Assembly (NCBI RefSeq): GCF_000739085.1
Contig: NZ_CP009110.1
Coordinates: 3,782,001 to 3,846,000 of the forward strand
Origin: Amycolatopsis methanolica 239
Lineage (GTDB): Bacteria; Actinomycetota; Actinomycetes; Mycobacteriales; Pseudonocardiaceae
Length of the DNA: 64,000 nt
Direction of reading: 5' to 3'
Below the pieces are notes generated by a model. It had not been told where the DNA came from. It saw only the letters and a program-made list of their open reading frames with translations, and did not search any database. Positions within the stretch are counted from its first letter, which is position 1. The number at the start of each line of letters is the position of its first letter. A program made the position numbers and the translations under genes. This document shows positions 35,333 through 43,628 of the stretch, piece after piece.

Positions 35333-36190
35333 GTGAGCGTGACCATCACCGACGTGGTGCTGCGCGACGGCCTGCAGGACGAGGCGGCCGTGGTGCCGGT
35401 GGCCGACCGGGTCGCGATCGCGGAGGCGCTCGTCGCCGCCGGCCTGCGGCACCTGGAAGCCGGATCGTTCGTCAACCCCGCCAAGGTGCCCCAGATGGCC
35501 GGGGCGGAGGACCTGGTCGCAGCGCTGCCGCATCAGGACTCCGTGCGCTACACCTTTCTCGCGCTCAACGCCCGCGGCGTGCGCCGCGCCGTCGCCGCGG
35601 GCGCCCGCGACGTGCTGGTCGTCGCCTCGGCCAGCAGCGGGCACAGCCGCGCCAACGCCGGCCGGGACAGCGACGCCGCGCTGGACGACCTGGCCCGCGC
35701 GGCGGCCGAGCACCCCGGAACCGCTTTCCGGGCCGGCATTTCGACCGCGTTCGTGTGCCCGTTCGACGGCGCGGTCGCCCCGGACCGGCTGGTCGCGGTC
35801 GCCCGGCGGTTCGCCGCGATGGGCATCCGCCGCATCGGGCTCGCCGATACCCTGGGCACCGCCCCGCCGGACCAGGTCATGACCTCGCTCGCGCACGTCC
35901 GCGACGCCCTGCCCGACGTCGAACTCTCCCTGCACCTGCACAACGCGCACGGTCAGGCACTGAGCACAGTGGACGCCGCGATCGAGGCGGGCGTCACCCT
36001 CTTCGACAGCGCCGCGGGCGGCTACGGCGGCTGCCCGTTCGCGCCCGGCGCCCACGGCAACATCGCCACCGAGGATCTCGTGGCCCACCTGCACGCCCGC
36101 GGCATCCCCACCGGGATCGACGAAGACGTGCTGTCCACCGCGGTCGCCACCGTGCGGGACGCGCTGCGCCGCGCCCCCGCACCGGCCTGA
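35333..36190 (+). CDS. Hydroxymethylglutaryl-CoA lyase-like enzyme
   Basis: A 285-aa HMGL/DRE-TIM protein. The DRE motif appears as VVLRDGLQDEAAVVP (D-G for the usual R-E spacing, as in HMG-CoA lyases), with metal-binding HLHNAHGQALSTVDAAIEAG and the active-site loop GGYGGCPFAPGAHGNIATED, whose Cys is catalytic in HMG-CoA lyase. It would cleave a 3-hydroxy-3-methylacyl-CoA to acetyl-CoA and a keto product. GTG 35333 follows the CoA-transferase stop by 1 bp, so the two are co-translated. Confidence 0.85.
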   Translation: MSVTITDVVLRDGLQDEAAVVPVADRVAIAEALVAAGLRHLEAGSFVNPAKVPQMAGAEDLVAALPHQDSVRYTFLALNARGVRRAVAAGARDVLVVASASSGHSRANAGRDSDAALDDLARAAAEHPGTAFRAGISTAFVCPFDGAVAPDRLVAVARRFAAMGIRRIGLADTLGTAPPDQVMTSLAHVRDALPDVELSLHLHNAHGQALSTVDAAIEAGVTLFDSAAGGYGGCPFAPGAHGNIATEDLVAHLHARGIPTGIDEDVLSTAVATVRDALRRAPAPA

Positions 36191-36269
36191 CCGGCCGCGT
36201 CGTTCCCCTGGTCCCTCGTCAATGGTGACGTGGCCCGCCCGCGGGCGTGCGTGACCGGAACAGGTCGCA

Positions 36270-37553
36270 ATGGTCCAGTTCGTTTCACTCCTCGTCCTCG
36301 TGGCGGTGTTCACCCTCGCCACGGTCCTGCCCGTCAACATGGGGATCCTCGCGTTCGTCGCCGCGTTCGTCGTCGGCGCGATCTCCGGCATCTCCGTGGA
36401 CGACGTCACCGGATACTTCCCCGGCGACACGTTCGTCCTCGTCGTCGGCATCACGCTGCTGTTCGGGGTGGCGAAGGTCAACGGCACGATCGACCTCGTC
36501 GTCGCCGCATCGCTCAAGCTGGTGCGCGGGCGGCGGTGGGCGGTGGTGTGGCTGATGTTCGCGCTCGCCGCCGTGCTCATGTCGCTGGGGTCGGTGCTCG
36601 CGGTCGGCATGCTCGCACCCATCGCGATGCCCATCGCGGCGCGCTACCGGATCAACCCGCTGCTGATGGGCATGATGCTCAGCCACGGCGCGTTGTCGGC
36701 CGCGTTCTCCCCCACCACCGTCTACGGCGCGTTCACCACCGGCATGGTGCACGACGCTGGCCTGGACGTCAGCCCGCCGTTGCTGTTCGCCGTGCCGTTC
36801 GGGCTCAACGTGCTCATCGCCGCGGTGCTGTTCGCGGTCCTCGGGCGCGACCTGTTCGGCCGCGACGAGGACGTGGCGGGACCGGCTCAGCCGGCCGGCG
36901 GTGGCGGGTCCACCGGCACGCTCGCGCGGACCCGGACCACCGTCGTCACCGGAGCACGAGTCACCCCGCTGCGGGTGATCACCCTGACCGGCATGCTCGC
37001 GCTGCTGGTCACCGGGGCGCTCGGGATCGACGTCGGACTGGCGGCGTTCGTCATCGCCGCCGTCCTGCTGCTGCTCGCCCCGGACCGGCACAAGCCGTCG
37101 GCCGACGAGGTCGCCTCGCCCGCCGTGCTGCTGGTGTGCGGGATGCTGTCCTACATGGCGGTGCTGAAGGAGAACGGCACCCTGGCGATGCTCGGCGAGG
37201 CGGCCGCGGCACTCGGGTCGCCGGTGCTCGCCGCACTGCTGCTGTGCTTCGCCGTGGCGATCGTGTCCGCGTTCGGCTCGTCCATCGGCACCCTCGGGAT
37301 CGCGCTTCCGCTGGCCGTGCCGTTGCTCGACCTCGGGCAGCTCGGGGCCGCCGGGTTCGTCGTCGCGCTCGGCTTCTGCTCCACCGTCGTGGACGTGAGC
37401 CCGTTTTCCACCAACGGGATCATCGTGCTCGCGCAGGCCGTGGTCCCCGACAAGCGCGTCTTCCAGCGCCGCATGCTCGCCTACAGCGCGCTCGTCGTGG
37501 CGGGCGCGCCGCTGCTCGCCTGGACGGCGGCGATCCTGCCGTCCGCACTCTGA
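36270..37553 (+). CDS. MatC/SLC13-type dicarboxylate carrier
   Basis: A 427-aa permease with about 11-12 membrane helices. The N-terminus (TVLPVNMGILAFVAAFVVGA) is the MatC_N-type opening found in malonate/dicarboxylate carriers, and LSAAFSPTTVYGAFTTGM and FCSTVVDVSPFSTNG look like the two substrate-binding hairpins of this ion-transporter superfamily. A hydrophilic loop (about residues 200-235) separates the halves. It follows the CoA-transferase and lyase genes by 79 bp and probably imports their dicarboxylate substrate. Confidence 0.85.
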   Translation: MVQFVSLLVLVAVFTLATVLPVNMGILAFVAAFVVGAISGISVDDVTGYFPGDTFVLVVGITLLFGVAKVNGTIDLVVAASLKLVRGRRWAVVWLMFALAAVLMSLGSVLAVGMLAPIAMPIAARYRINPLLMGMMLSHGALSAAFSPTTVYGAFTTGMVHDAGLDVSPPLLFAVPFGLNVLIAAVLFAVLGRDLFGRDEDVAGPAQPAGGGGSTGTLARTRTTVVTGARVTPLRVITLTGMLALLVTGALGIDVGLAAFVIAAVLLLLAPDRHKPSADEVASPAVLLVCGMLSYMAVLKENGTLAMLGEAAAALGSPVLAALLLCFAVAIVSAFGSSIGTLGIALPLAVPLLDLGQLGAAGFVVALGFCSTVVDVSPFSTNGIIVLAQAVVPDKRVFQRRMLAYSALVVAGAPLLAWTAAILPSAL

Positions 37554-37585
37554 ATCCACAGTAGACAGGTTTGGAAAGGACACCC

Positions 37586-38104
37586 ATGGAACACCTCACC
37601 GTGGACGGCAAGGAGCCGTCCGTGGACGCGGGCGCGTGGATCGCGCCGGGCGCGGTGGTCGCCGGCGCGGTCACCGTCGCCGCGGGCGCCGGGGTCTGGT
37701 ACACGGCCGTGCTGCGGGCGGACCTGGACACGATCACCGTCGGGGCGGGCAGCAACATCCAGGACGGCACGATCGTGCACGCCGATCCCGGGTTCCCCGT
37801 CACGATCGGCTCCGGGGTAAGCGTCGGGCACCGCGCGGTCCTGCACGGCTGCACCATCGAGGACGACTGCCTGATCGGGATGGGCGCGGTGGTGCTCAAC
37901 GGCGCGAGGATCGGAGCGGGCAGCCTCGTCGCGGCGGGCGCGGTGGTGCTCGATGGCACGGACATCCCGCCCGGCTCACTGGTCGCCGGACTCCCGGCGA
38001 AGGTCCGGCGCCCCCTCACGGCCGAGGAACAGGCGGGGACGCGCGCGAATGCCGAGAACTACCGGGCACTGGCGCGGGTCCACGCGCAGGCGCAGCGCAC
38101 CTGA
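37586..38104 (+). CDS. Gamma carbonic anhydrase-like hexapeptide protein
   Basis: A 172-aa left-handed beta-helix protein. Hexapeptide repeats run through most of it; candidate zinc-site histidines are in GTIVHADPG and SVGHRAVLHGC. These match gamma-class carbonic anhydrase-like proteins (YrdA/CaiE type). CaiE-like members often accompany CaiB-type CoA-transferase genes, which fits this location. ATG 37586 has GGAAAGGA upstream; the gene is 32 bp after the carrier. Whether it hydrates CO2 or serves another role is unknown. Confidence 0.8.
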   Translation: MEHLTVDGKEPSVDAGAWIAPGAVVAGAVTVAAGAGVWYTAVLRADLDTITVGAGSNIQDGTIVHADPGFPVTIGSGVSVGHRAVLHGCTIEDDCLIGMGAVVLNGARIGAGSLVAAGAVVLDGTDIPPGSLVAGLPAKVRRPLTAEEQAGTRANAENYRALARVHAQAQRT

Positions 38105-38286
38105 CGCCCGGCGCGGCTCCGCCCGGGCATGACGCGCCTGGCGCGGATCCGAATTCGGACTCGGCGCGGCCTGCGCCCGGCGCTTGTCCGCACCGTGCTC
38201 GGGCGGCGTGAAACCCGCGCTGGGCGCAGCGCGGAGCGGCGTCCAGCGCGGAGCCACCTGCGGTGCGCGGTGGGGCCCGGCGCAGC

Positions 38287-39996
38287 TCAGCGAGAGGAGC
38301 CACCCCGGCGGCGGCCGGTGCGGGCACCCGCGGAGAAGGCCGCGGCCCCGCCCGACCGCCGTGTGGAGGTGGCTCCCGCACGGCCTGATTGCCGCTCGCC
38401 GCCCGGTTGCTGCCGCGCTCCCGGCTCCTGCCGGGCGCTACCGCCGGACCGGCGCTCGCCCGCGGCACGGCCAGACTGCTGCCGCGCGTCCGGCTCGCGC
38501 CGGCCGGCACCGCCAGACCGGCGCGCGCCCCGGCCCGACTCCTGCCGGCTCTCACCACCCGAGTTCTGCCGCGCCTCACCACGGCCCGACTCTTGCCGAC
38601 GGTCACCACGCAAACTCTGCCGCGCCTCACCACGGCCCGGCTGCTCCCGCACGTCCCCACCCGGCTTGCGCCGCGCGCCACCGGTACCTCGCGCGGCCGC
38701 ACCCGCCCGCTTCTCCCGCGGCTCCGCGCCCGACCGGCGCGACGCACCCGCACCACCCCGGCCCGCGGCCGCACCCGCGCCGCTGCGCGCTGGGGGCTTT
38801 CGGAAGACCCGGTCGCCCGGGGCGAGCTCGGCCAGCAGCGAGTGCCCGGGCGCCAGCCGGGTCGTGACCGGGCTGATCCCGGCCTTCCTGGTCAGGTCGC
38901 GGACGTCCGAAATCTGGTCGTCGGTCATCAGGGTGATCACCACGCCCGCCGCGCCGGCTCGGGCGGTGCGGCCGGACCGGTGCAGGTAGGCCTTGTGCTC
39001 GACCGGCGGGTCGGCGTGGATGACCCGCGCCACGTCGTCCACGTGGATGCCGCGGGCGGCGATGTCGGTGGCCACCAGCGTGGTCGCGCTGCCGTCGGCG
39101 AACGCGGCCAGGTTGCGGGTCCGCGCGGTCTGGCCGAGGTTTCCGTGCAGCTCCACCGCGGGCACGCCCGCCGCGACCAGCTTGCGCGTCAGCGCCTTCG
39201 CCCGGTGCTTGGTGCGGGTGAACACGACCGTCCGGCCGGGCGCGGCCGCGAGGTCCACCAGGACATCAAGCCGTGTGTCCGGCTCGACGTGCAGCACGTG
39301 GTGCTCCATCGTCGCCACCGGCGAGCGCGCGGAGTCGACGCTGTGCGTGACCGGGTCGGTGAGGAATCGCTTCACGAGCACGTCGACCCCGGCGTCCAGG
39401 GTGGCTGAGAACAGCAGCCGCTGGCCATCGCGCGGCGTGCGGTCCAGTAGCCGCTTCACCTGCGGCAGGAACCCGAGGTCGGCCATGTGGTCGGCCTCGT
39501 CGAGGACGGTGATCTCGACGGCGTCGAGGTGCGCGTGCCCGCTCGCGAGGTGGTCGGCGAGCCGGCCGGGGCACGCGACCAGCACGTCGACCCCGGCGCG
39601 CAGCCCGGCGATCTGCGGCGCGGCGCCGACCCCGCCGAACACGGTCATGGTGCGCAGCGACAACGCCTCGGCCAGCGGCGCCAGCGCCGCGTCGATCTGG
39701 GTGGCGAGCTCGCGGGTCGGCGCGAGGATCAGCGCGCGGGGCCGCCCTGGCCGGCGCGGCGTGCGGCTCGCGGCGAGCCGGGTCAGCACCGGGAGCGCGA
39801 ACGCGTAGGTCTTGCCGGAGCCGGTGCGGCCCCGGCCGAGCACGTCCCGGCCGGCCAGCGAGTGCGGCAGGGTCGCCGCCTGGATCGGGAACGGCGCCTC
39901 GATGCCCCGCTCGGCGAGCGCGGCGACCAGCACCGGGGGCACGCCGAGCGCGGCGAAGGAAGGCACAGCGGAAGCGGACACAGGGGCAGAGGTCAC
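38287..39996 (-). CDS. DEAD-box RNA helicase with long basic disordered tail
   Basis: About 569 aa. The core has the Q motif (IEAPFPIQAATLPHSLAG), Walker A GRGRTGSGKTYAF, motif Ia PTRELATQ, DEAD box VLDEADHMADLGF, SAT (LLFSATLDAG), and VI HRSGRTARAG. After GDRVFRKPPARSG a low-complexity tail of about 170 residues rich in Arg, Gly, Gln and Glu contains a near-tandem unit of about 17 residues (GRGEARQ...RRQES, then GRGEARQ...SRQES). Such tails bind RNA. GTG 39996 is chosen since the frame above it is not helicase-like. Likely role: cold or stress RNA remodelling. Confidence 0.9.
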   Translation of the reverse strand: MTSAPVSASAVPSFAALGVPPVLVAALAERGIEAPFPIQAATLPHSLAGRDVLGRGRTGSGKTYAFALPVLTRLAASRTPRRPGRPRALILAPTRELATQIDAALAPLAEALSLRTMTVFGGVGAAPQIAGLRAGVDVLVACPGRLADHLASGHAHLDAVEITVLDEADHMADLGFLPQVKRLLDRTPRDGQRLLFSATLDAGVDVLVKRFLTDPVTHSVDSARSPVATMEHHVLHVEPDTRLDVLVDLAAAPGRTVVFTRTKHRAKALTRKLVAAGVPAVELHGNLGQTARTRNLAAFADGSATTLVATDIAARGIHVDDVARVIHADPPVEHKAYLHRSGRTARAGAAGVVITLMTDDQISDVRDLTRKAGISPVTTRLAPGHSLLAELAPGDRVFRKPPARSGAGAAAGRGGAGASRRSGAEPREKRAGAAARGTGGARRKPGGDVREQPGRGEARQSLRGDRRQESGRGEARQNSGGESRQESGRGARRSGGAGRREPDARQQSGRAAGERRSGGSARQEPGARQQPGGERQSGRAGATSTRRSGGAAAFSAGARTGRRRGGSSR

Positions 39997-40159
39997 GGGG
40001 AAGGCTCCGAACGTCGGGGGTCGTCCTGCCCGGCGCGGACCGGCACGGTCGCGGCACGTGGTGGCCGACAACGAAACGCGGCCCGAGGCAGAACTGTGCG
40101 GGCCGCGATCACCAGTGTAGACCACGGTGCCGCTTGACCGGACGGGATTCAATCCCGCC

Positions 40160-40440
40160 ATGATCCGACAACTGCGTCTCCGGCGGACGATCACCGCACT
40201 CACCCTCGCTGTCGCCGGGGCGGCCGTGGCCGCGCCCGCCGCCCAGGCCGACGAAGACGGCCGCGTGCCGCAGCTGCTGTTCTACCACCACGCCTACGAC
40301 GGGACAGACAGACCGCGGACGCCGTCGAGCACTCCGCCTACCTGCTGGAGTTCGCGAACTTTGAGGTCCGCACCACCACCGGCGGCGGCATCACCTGGAC
40401 CGGCCGCTACTTGAAGGGGCGCGAGACCTACCTCGAAAGC
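40160..40440 (+). pseudogene. Small secreted protein, frameshifted and truncated
   Basis: ATG 40160 gives a clear signal peptide (MIRQLRLRRTITALTLAVAG then AAVAAPAAQA|DED). The mature part begins DGRVPQLLFYHHAYDG, then the frame is lost near 40308. The continuation lies in another frame (TADAVEHSAYLLEFANFEVR, TTTGGGITWTGRYLKGRETY) up to about 40440, where it runs into the HEAT-repeat gene. Family not recognised. It looks like an exported actinomycete protein of about 100 residues that has lost its end in a deletion. Confidence 0.6.
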
Positions 40441-40477
40441 CGCGCTGACGCGCCTCGACGAGCGGATCGCCCTGCCG

Positions 40478-41551
40478 GTGCTGGCGATCCGCGCGGCGGA
40501 CTGGGTGCCGCAGGTGCGCGAGCGCGCCCGGCGGGAGTGCCTGCGCCACCTCTTCCGCGACCCGATGACCGCGGTGGACCTGTTCCCGTTCGCGTGCCTG
40601 CTGCGGCCACGCGCGCAGGGCGAGTGGCTGGCCGAGACGCTCGAAGGCATGCTGCGGACGCCCGAAATCCGCTCGGCCGCGCTCGCCTCCCCCGGCCCGC
40701 TCACCCGCCGGGCCGTCTACGGCTCCGGGCACGCCGACGTCGGCGAGCTGACGGCCGGGCTACTGGACACGGACCTGAAGATCCGGCTGACCTGCGCGGA
40801 CGCCCTGGCCGGCAGCACCGACCCCGAGGTGCTGCGCCTCCTCCGCACCAGCGGAACGGCTGCCCTGCGCACCAGGGCGATCCGCGGCCCCGCCGACGCG
40901 CTGCCGGCGCTGGCCGACCCCGCCTCGCTGGTCCGCGCGTACGCCCAGTTCATCCTGCGCCGCGCGGGCGAGGACCCGGCGCCGCAGTACCGCGAGCTGG
41001 TGACCACGGCGGCGAGCCCGGGCGCGGTCGCGGGCCTCGGCGAGACCGGAACCGAGGCCGACGGGGCGGTGCTCCTGCCGCTGCTCGCCGATCCCCGGCC
41101 CAAGGTGCGCGCCGAAACCGTCCGCGCCTTGCGGCACCTGCGGGTGCTCCCTGTGGACCGCCTGGCGCCGTTGCTGGGCGACCCGTCCCCGCGCGTCGCC
41201 CGGCAGGTGGTGCTCGCGCTGCGCGGGTGCGCCACCGAGATCGACGAGGCGGCGCTCCGCCGCATGCTCGATCCCGGCCAGCCCGGGCACCGCAGGCGCA
41301 ACGCGTTCCAGCTGCTGTCCGCCCGCGACACCTGGACCCGCCTCGCCCTCGACCTGCGCCTGCTGCTCGGCCCGAACGAGCCGCTCCGGGAAACCGCTCA
41401 CAGCGACTTGCGGAACTGGTTCGCCCACGGGTCCGCGACCACCTACACCGCCCCGGGTGGCGAGCGGGCCGCCGAACTGCGCGACCTGCTCAGCCGCGCG
41501 GAACCGCTGCTCGGCGCGACTCATGCCCGGGTGCTGCGCCTGTTCCTCTAG
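40478..41551 (+). CDS. HEAT-repeat protein, 5'-truncated
   Basis: About 357 aa of helical repeats of the HEAT/PBS-lyase type (for example DPRPKVRAETVRALRHLRVL, DPSPRVARQVVLALRGCATE). Such proteins are scaffolds with no enzyme activity. Repeat-like sequence already precedes the first possible start (TRLDERIALPVLAIRAADW from about 40445), and no ATG or GTG lies upstream before a stop at 40412, so the N-terminus was lost when it became joined to the secreted-protein relic. It may still be expressed from GTG 40478. Its 3' end overlaps the convergent MFS gene by 62 bp. Confidence 0.6.
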   Translation: MLAIRAADWVPQVRERARRECLRHLFRDPMTAVDLFPFACLLRPRAQGEWLAETLEGMLRTPEIRSAALASPGPLTRRAVYGSGHADVGELTAGLLDTDLKIRLTCADALAGSTDPEVLRLLRTSGTAALRTRAIRGPADALPALADPASLVRAYAQFILRRAGEDPAPQYRELVTTAASPGAVAGLGETGTEADGAVLLPLLADPRPKVRAETVRALRHLRVLPVDRLAPLLGDPSPRVARQVVLALRGCATEIDEAALRRMLDPGQPGHRRRNAFQLLSARDTWTRLALDLRLLLGPNEPLRETAHSDLRNWFAHGSATTYTAPGGERAAELRDLLSRAEPLLGATHARVLRLFL

Positions 41552-43010
41552 ACCGCAGCAGGACCAGCGCCTGCACCCCGGTGTAGGCGAGCAGCGCGGC
41601 CCCGGCCACGGCGCTCACCTGCAGGCCGTGCACGAACGCCGCCCTGGCCGCGGCCAGCAGCGCCTCGGCCTGCGCGGGAGGCAGCCCGGCGGCCGCGGCG
41701 ACCGCGCCGCCGAGGGTTTCCCGCGCCGTATCCCCCGCCTCGCCCGGCACGCCGGCCCGGTAGACCGCCGCCGCGATGCTGCCCAGCACCGCGGTCCCGA
41801 GCGCGCCGCCCAGCTCGAACCCCGTCTCCGAGATCGCCGACGCCGCACCGGCGCGCGAGGGCGGCGCCGCGGTGATGATGAGGTCGTTGGTGAGCGTCTC
41901 CGACAACGACACGCCGAAGCCGACCAGCGCCATCCCGGCCACCAGGACCGCGAGTCCACTGTGGACGCCGACCGTCACCAGCGCCGCGAAACCCGCCGCC
42001 GCGGCCAGCAGCCCGCCGCCGATCAGCCGCGGGACCGGAACGCGCCGGGCGAGCCGGGCGGCGGTGAACGAGCCCGCGATCCCGGCGACCATCGTCGGCA
42101 GCAGCCACAGCGCCGCCGTCAGCGGCCGCAGCCCCAGTACCAATTGGAGGTACTGCGGCACCAGGAACAGCAGGCCGACGAGCGCGAACACGCCGAGCAT
42201 GTTGGTCAGCACCGACGCGCTGAACCGGCGGTCCCGGAACAATGCCAGGTCCAGCATCGGATCCGGCAGCGCCCGCTGACGTCGTACGAACACCACCGCG
42301 AGCGCCGCGCCGGCCAGCACGCTCCCGGCCGCGAGCGAATCGGCGCCGTGCTCGGCGAACCGCTTGACGCCGTACACCACGGGCAGCACCGCGGCCAGCG
42401 ACAGCACGGCGGACAGCGGGTCGAAGCGGCCGGGCCGCGGATCGCGCGCCTCCGGCAGCAGGAACGGCCCCGCGACGAGCAGCACCACCATCACCGGCAC
42501 GTTGATCAGGAACACCGAGCCCCACCGGAAGTGCTCCAGCAGCCAGCCGCCCAGCACCGGGCCGAGCGCCATCCCGCCGGAGAACCCGGCGCCCCACACC
42601 GCGATCGCGGTCCGCCGCCGCGCCGGGTCGGTGAAGATCGAGCGGATCAGCGCCAGCGTCGACGGCATCAGGGTCGCCCCGCCCACGCCGAGCAGCACCC
42701 GCGCCGCGATGAGCATGCCCGGGCTGGTCGCGAACGCCGCGGCCACGGACGCGACGCCGAACGCGACGGCGCCGGACAGCAGCAGTTTGCGCCGCCCGAT
42801 CCGGTCCCCCAGCGTGCCCATCAGCACCAGCAGCCCGCCGAGCACGAACGAGTAGATGTCGACGATCCACAGCTGCTCGGCGCCGGTCGGGCCGAGGTCC
42901 TCACTCAGGTACGGCAGCGCGAACCCGAGCACCGTCATGTCGACGCTGATCAGCAGCACCGGCAGGACCAGCACACCCAGCGCGGCCCAGTCCCGGCGTC
43001 CCCCGGCCAT
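41490..43010 (-). CDS. Multidrug MFS exporter, 14-helix DHA2 type
   Basis: A 506-aa major facilitator with 14 predicted helices. DHA2 signatures are visible: VDMTVLGFALPYLSEDLG in helix 1, the loop-2 motif GTLGDRIGRRKLLLSG, and motif C GGMALGPVLGGWLLEHFRW in helix 5, diagnostic of antiporters. Exports drugs or toxic metabolites using the proton gradient. ATG 43010 has AAAGGGG upstream. It is divergent from a TetR gene with two matching palindromic operators between them, a standard repressor-pump pair. Confidence 0.9.
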   Translation of the reverse strand: MAGGRRDWAALGVLVLPVLLISVDMTVLGFALPYLSEDLGPTGAEQLWIVDIYSFVLGGLLVLMGTLGDRIGRRKLLLSGAVAFGVASVAAAFATSPGMLIAARVLLGVGGATLMPSTLALIRSIFTDPARRRTAIAVWGAGFSGGMALGPVLGGWLLEHFRWGSVFLINVPVMVVLLVAGPFLLPEARDPRPGRFDPLSAVLSLAAVLPVVYGVKRFAEHGADSLAAGSVLAGAALAVVFVRRQRALPDPMLDLALFRDRRFSASVLTNMLGVFALVGLLFLVPQYLQLVLGLRPLTAALWLLPTMVAGIAGSFTAARLARRVPVPRLIGGGLLAAAAGFAALVTVGVHSGLAVLVAGMALVGFGVSLSETLTNDLIITAAPPSRAGAASAISETGFELGGALGTAVLGSIAAAVYRAGVPGEAGDTARETLGGAVAAAAGLPPAQAEALLAAARAAFVHGLQVSAVAGAALLAYTGVQALVLLRSRGTGAAPGHESRRAAVPRG

Positions 43011-43026
43011 CACGACCCCTTTCTGA

Positions 43027-43081
43027 ACAGTCCGGACGGTACAGTTTGCCCCTCAGATCGAAACTAAACCGTCCGGACGGT
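43027..43081. promoter_or_regulatory. Twin TetR operators between pump and repressor
   Basis: Perfect palindrome ACCGTCCGGACGGT at 43068-43081 and a one-mismatch copy ACAGTCCGGACGGT at 43027-43040, centres 41 bp apart. They occupy the whole divergent promoter region of the MFS pump (start 43010) and the TetR gene (start 43095). Repressor binding here would silence both genes. Confidence 0.8.
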
Positions 43082-43094
43082 ATAGTCAAGCGCC

Positions 43095-43625
43095 ATGGGA
43101 CGCCCCTCCGCGCGGGAACAGATCCTCGACGCCTACCAGGACATCCTCATCGAGAGCGGTTCGGCCGCGGTCACGCTCGACGCCGTCGCCGCCCGCGCGA
43201 AGGTGTCCAAGGGCGGGCTGCTGTACCACTTCGGGTCAAAGGACGCCCTGCTCGACGGCCTCCTCGACCGGCTGCTGCGGCTGACGGCCGCGGACGTCGA
43301 GTACGCGCGCACCGCCCCCGAGGGCGTGGTGCGCTACTACCTGCTCTCCTCGGTGACCGACGCGGACATGACCAAGCCGGCGCACCGCGCGTCGATCGCC
43401 GCACTGCGGCTGCTGGGCAGCGAGCCGAAGGTCACCGAGGCGATGAACGAGGCCGGCCGGCTGTGGTCGGAACTGCTGGCCGGGCACGTGAGCGATCCGC
43501 TCACCGCCGAGATCGTGGGCCTGCTGGGCGACGGGCTGTACCTGCGCGCCACGCTCGGCGGGCAGGCGCCCCAGCCGTTGCTCGACCGGTTGCCGGAAGC
43601 CCTGCGCCGGCTGGGCCTGTCCTGA
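43095..43625 (+). CDS. TetR-family repressor of the adjacent exporter
   Basis: A 176-aa TetR regulator. The N-terminal HTH is REQILDAYQDILIESGSAAVTLDAVAARAKVSKGGLLYHFGSKDAL, with the family YHFGSK signature. The helical C-terminal ligand domain (from about residue 60) has no recognised class. ATG 43095 lies 13 bp after the nearer operator. Target: itself and the divergent DHA2 pump; the ligand is presumably a pump substrate. Confidence 0.9.
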   Translation: MGRPSAREQILDAYQDILIESGSAAVTLDAVAARAKVSKGGLLYHFGSKDALLDGLLDRLLRLTAADVEYARTAPEGVVRYYLLSSVTDADMTKPAHRASIAALRLLGSEPKVTEAMNEAGRLWSELLAGHVSDPLTAEIVGLLGDGLYLRATLGGQAPQPLLDRLPEALRRLGLS

Positions 43626-43628
43626 AGC

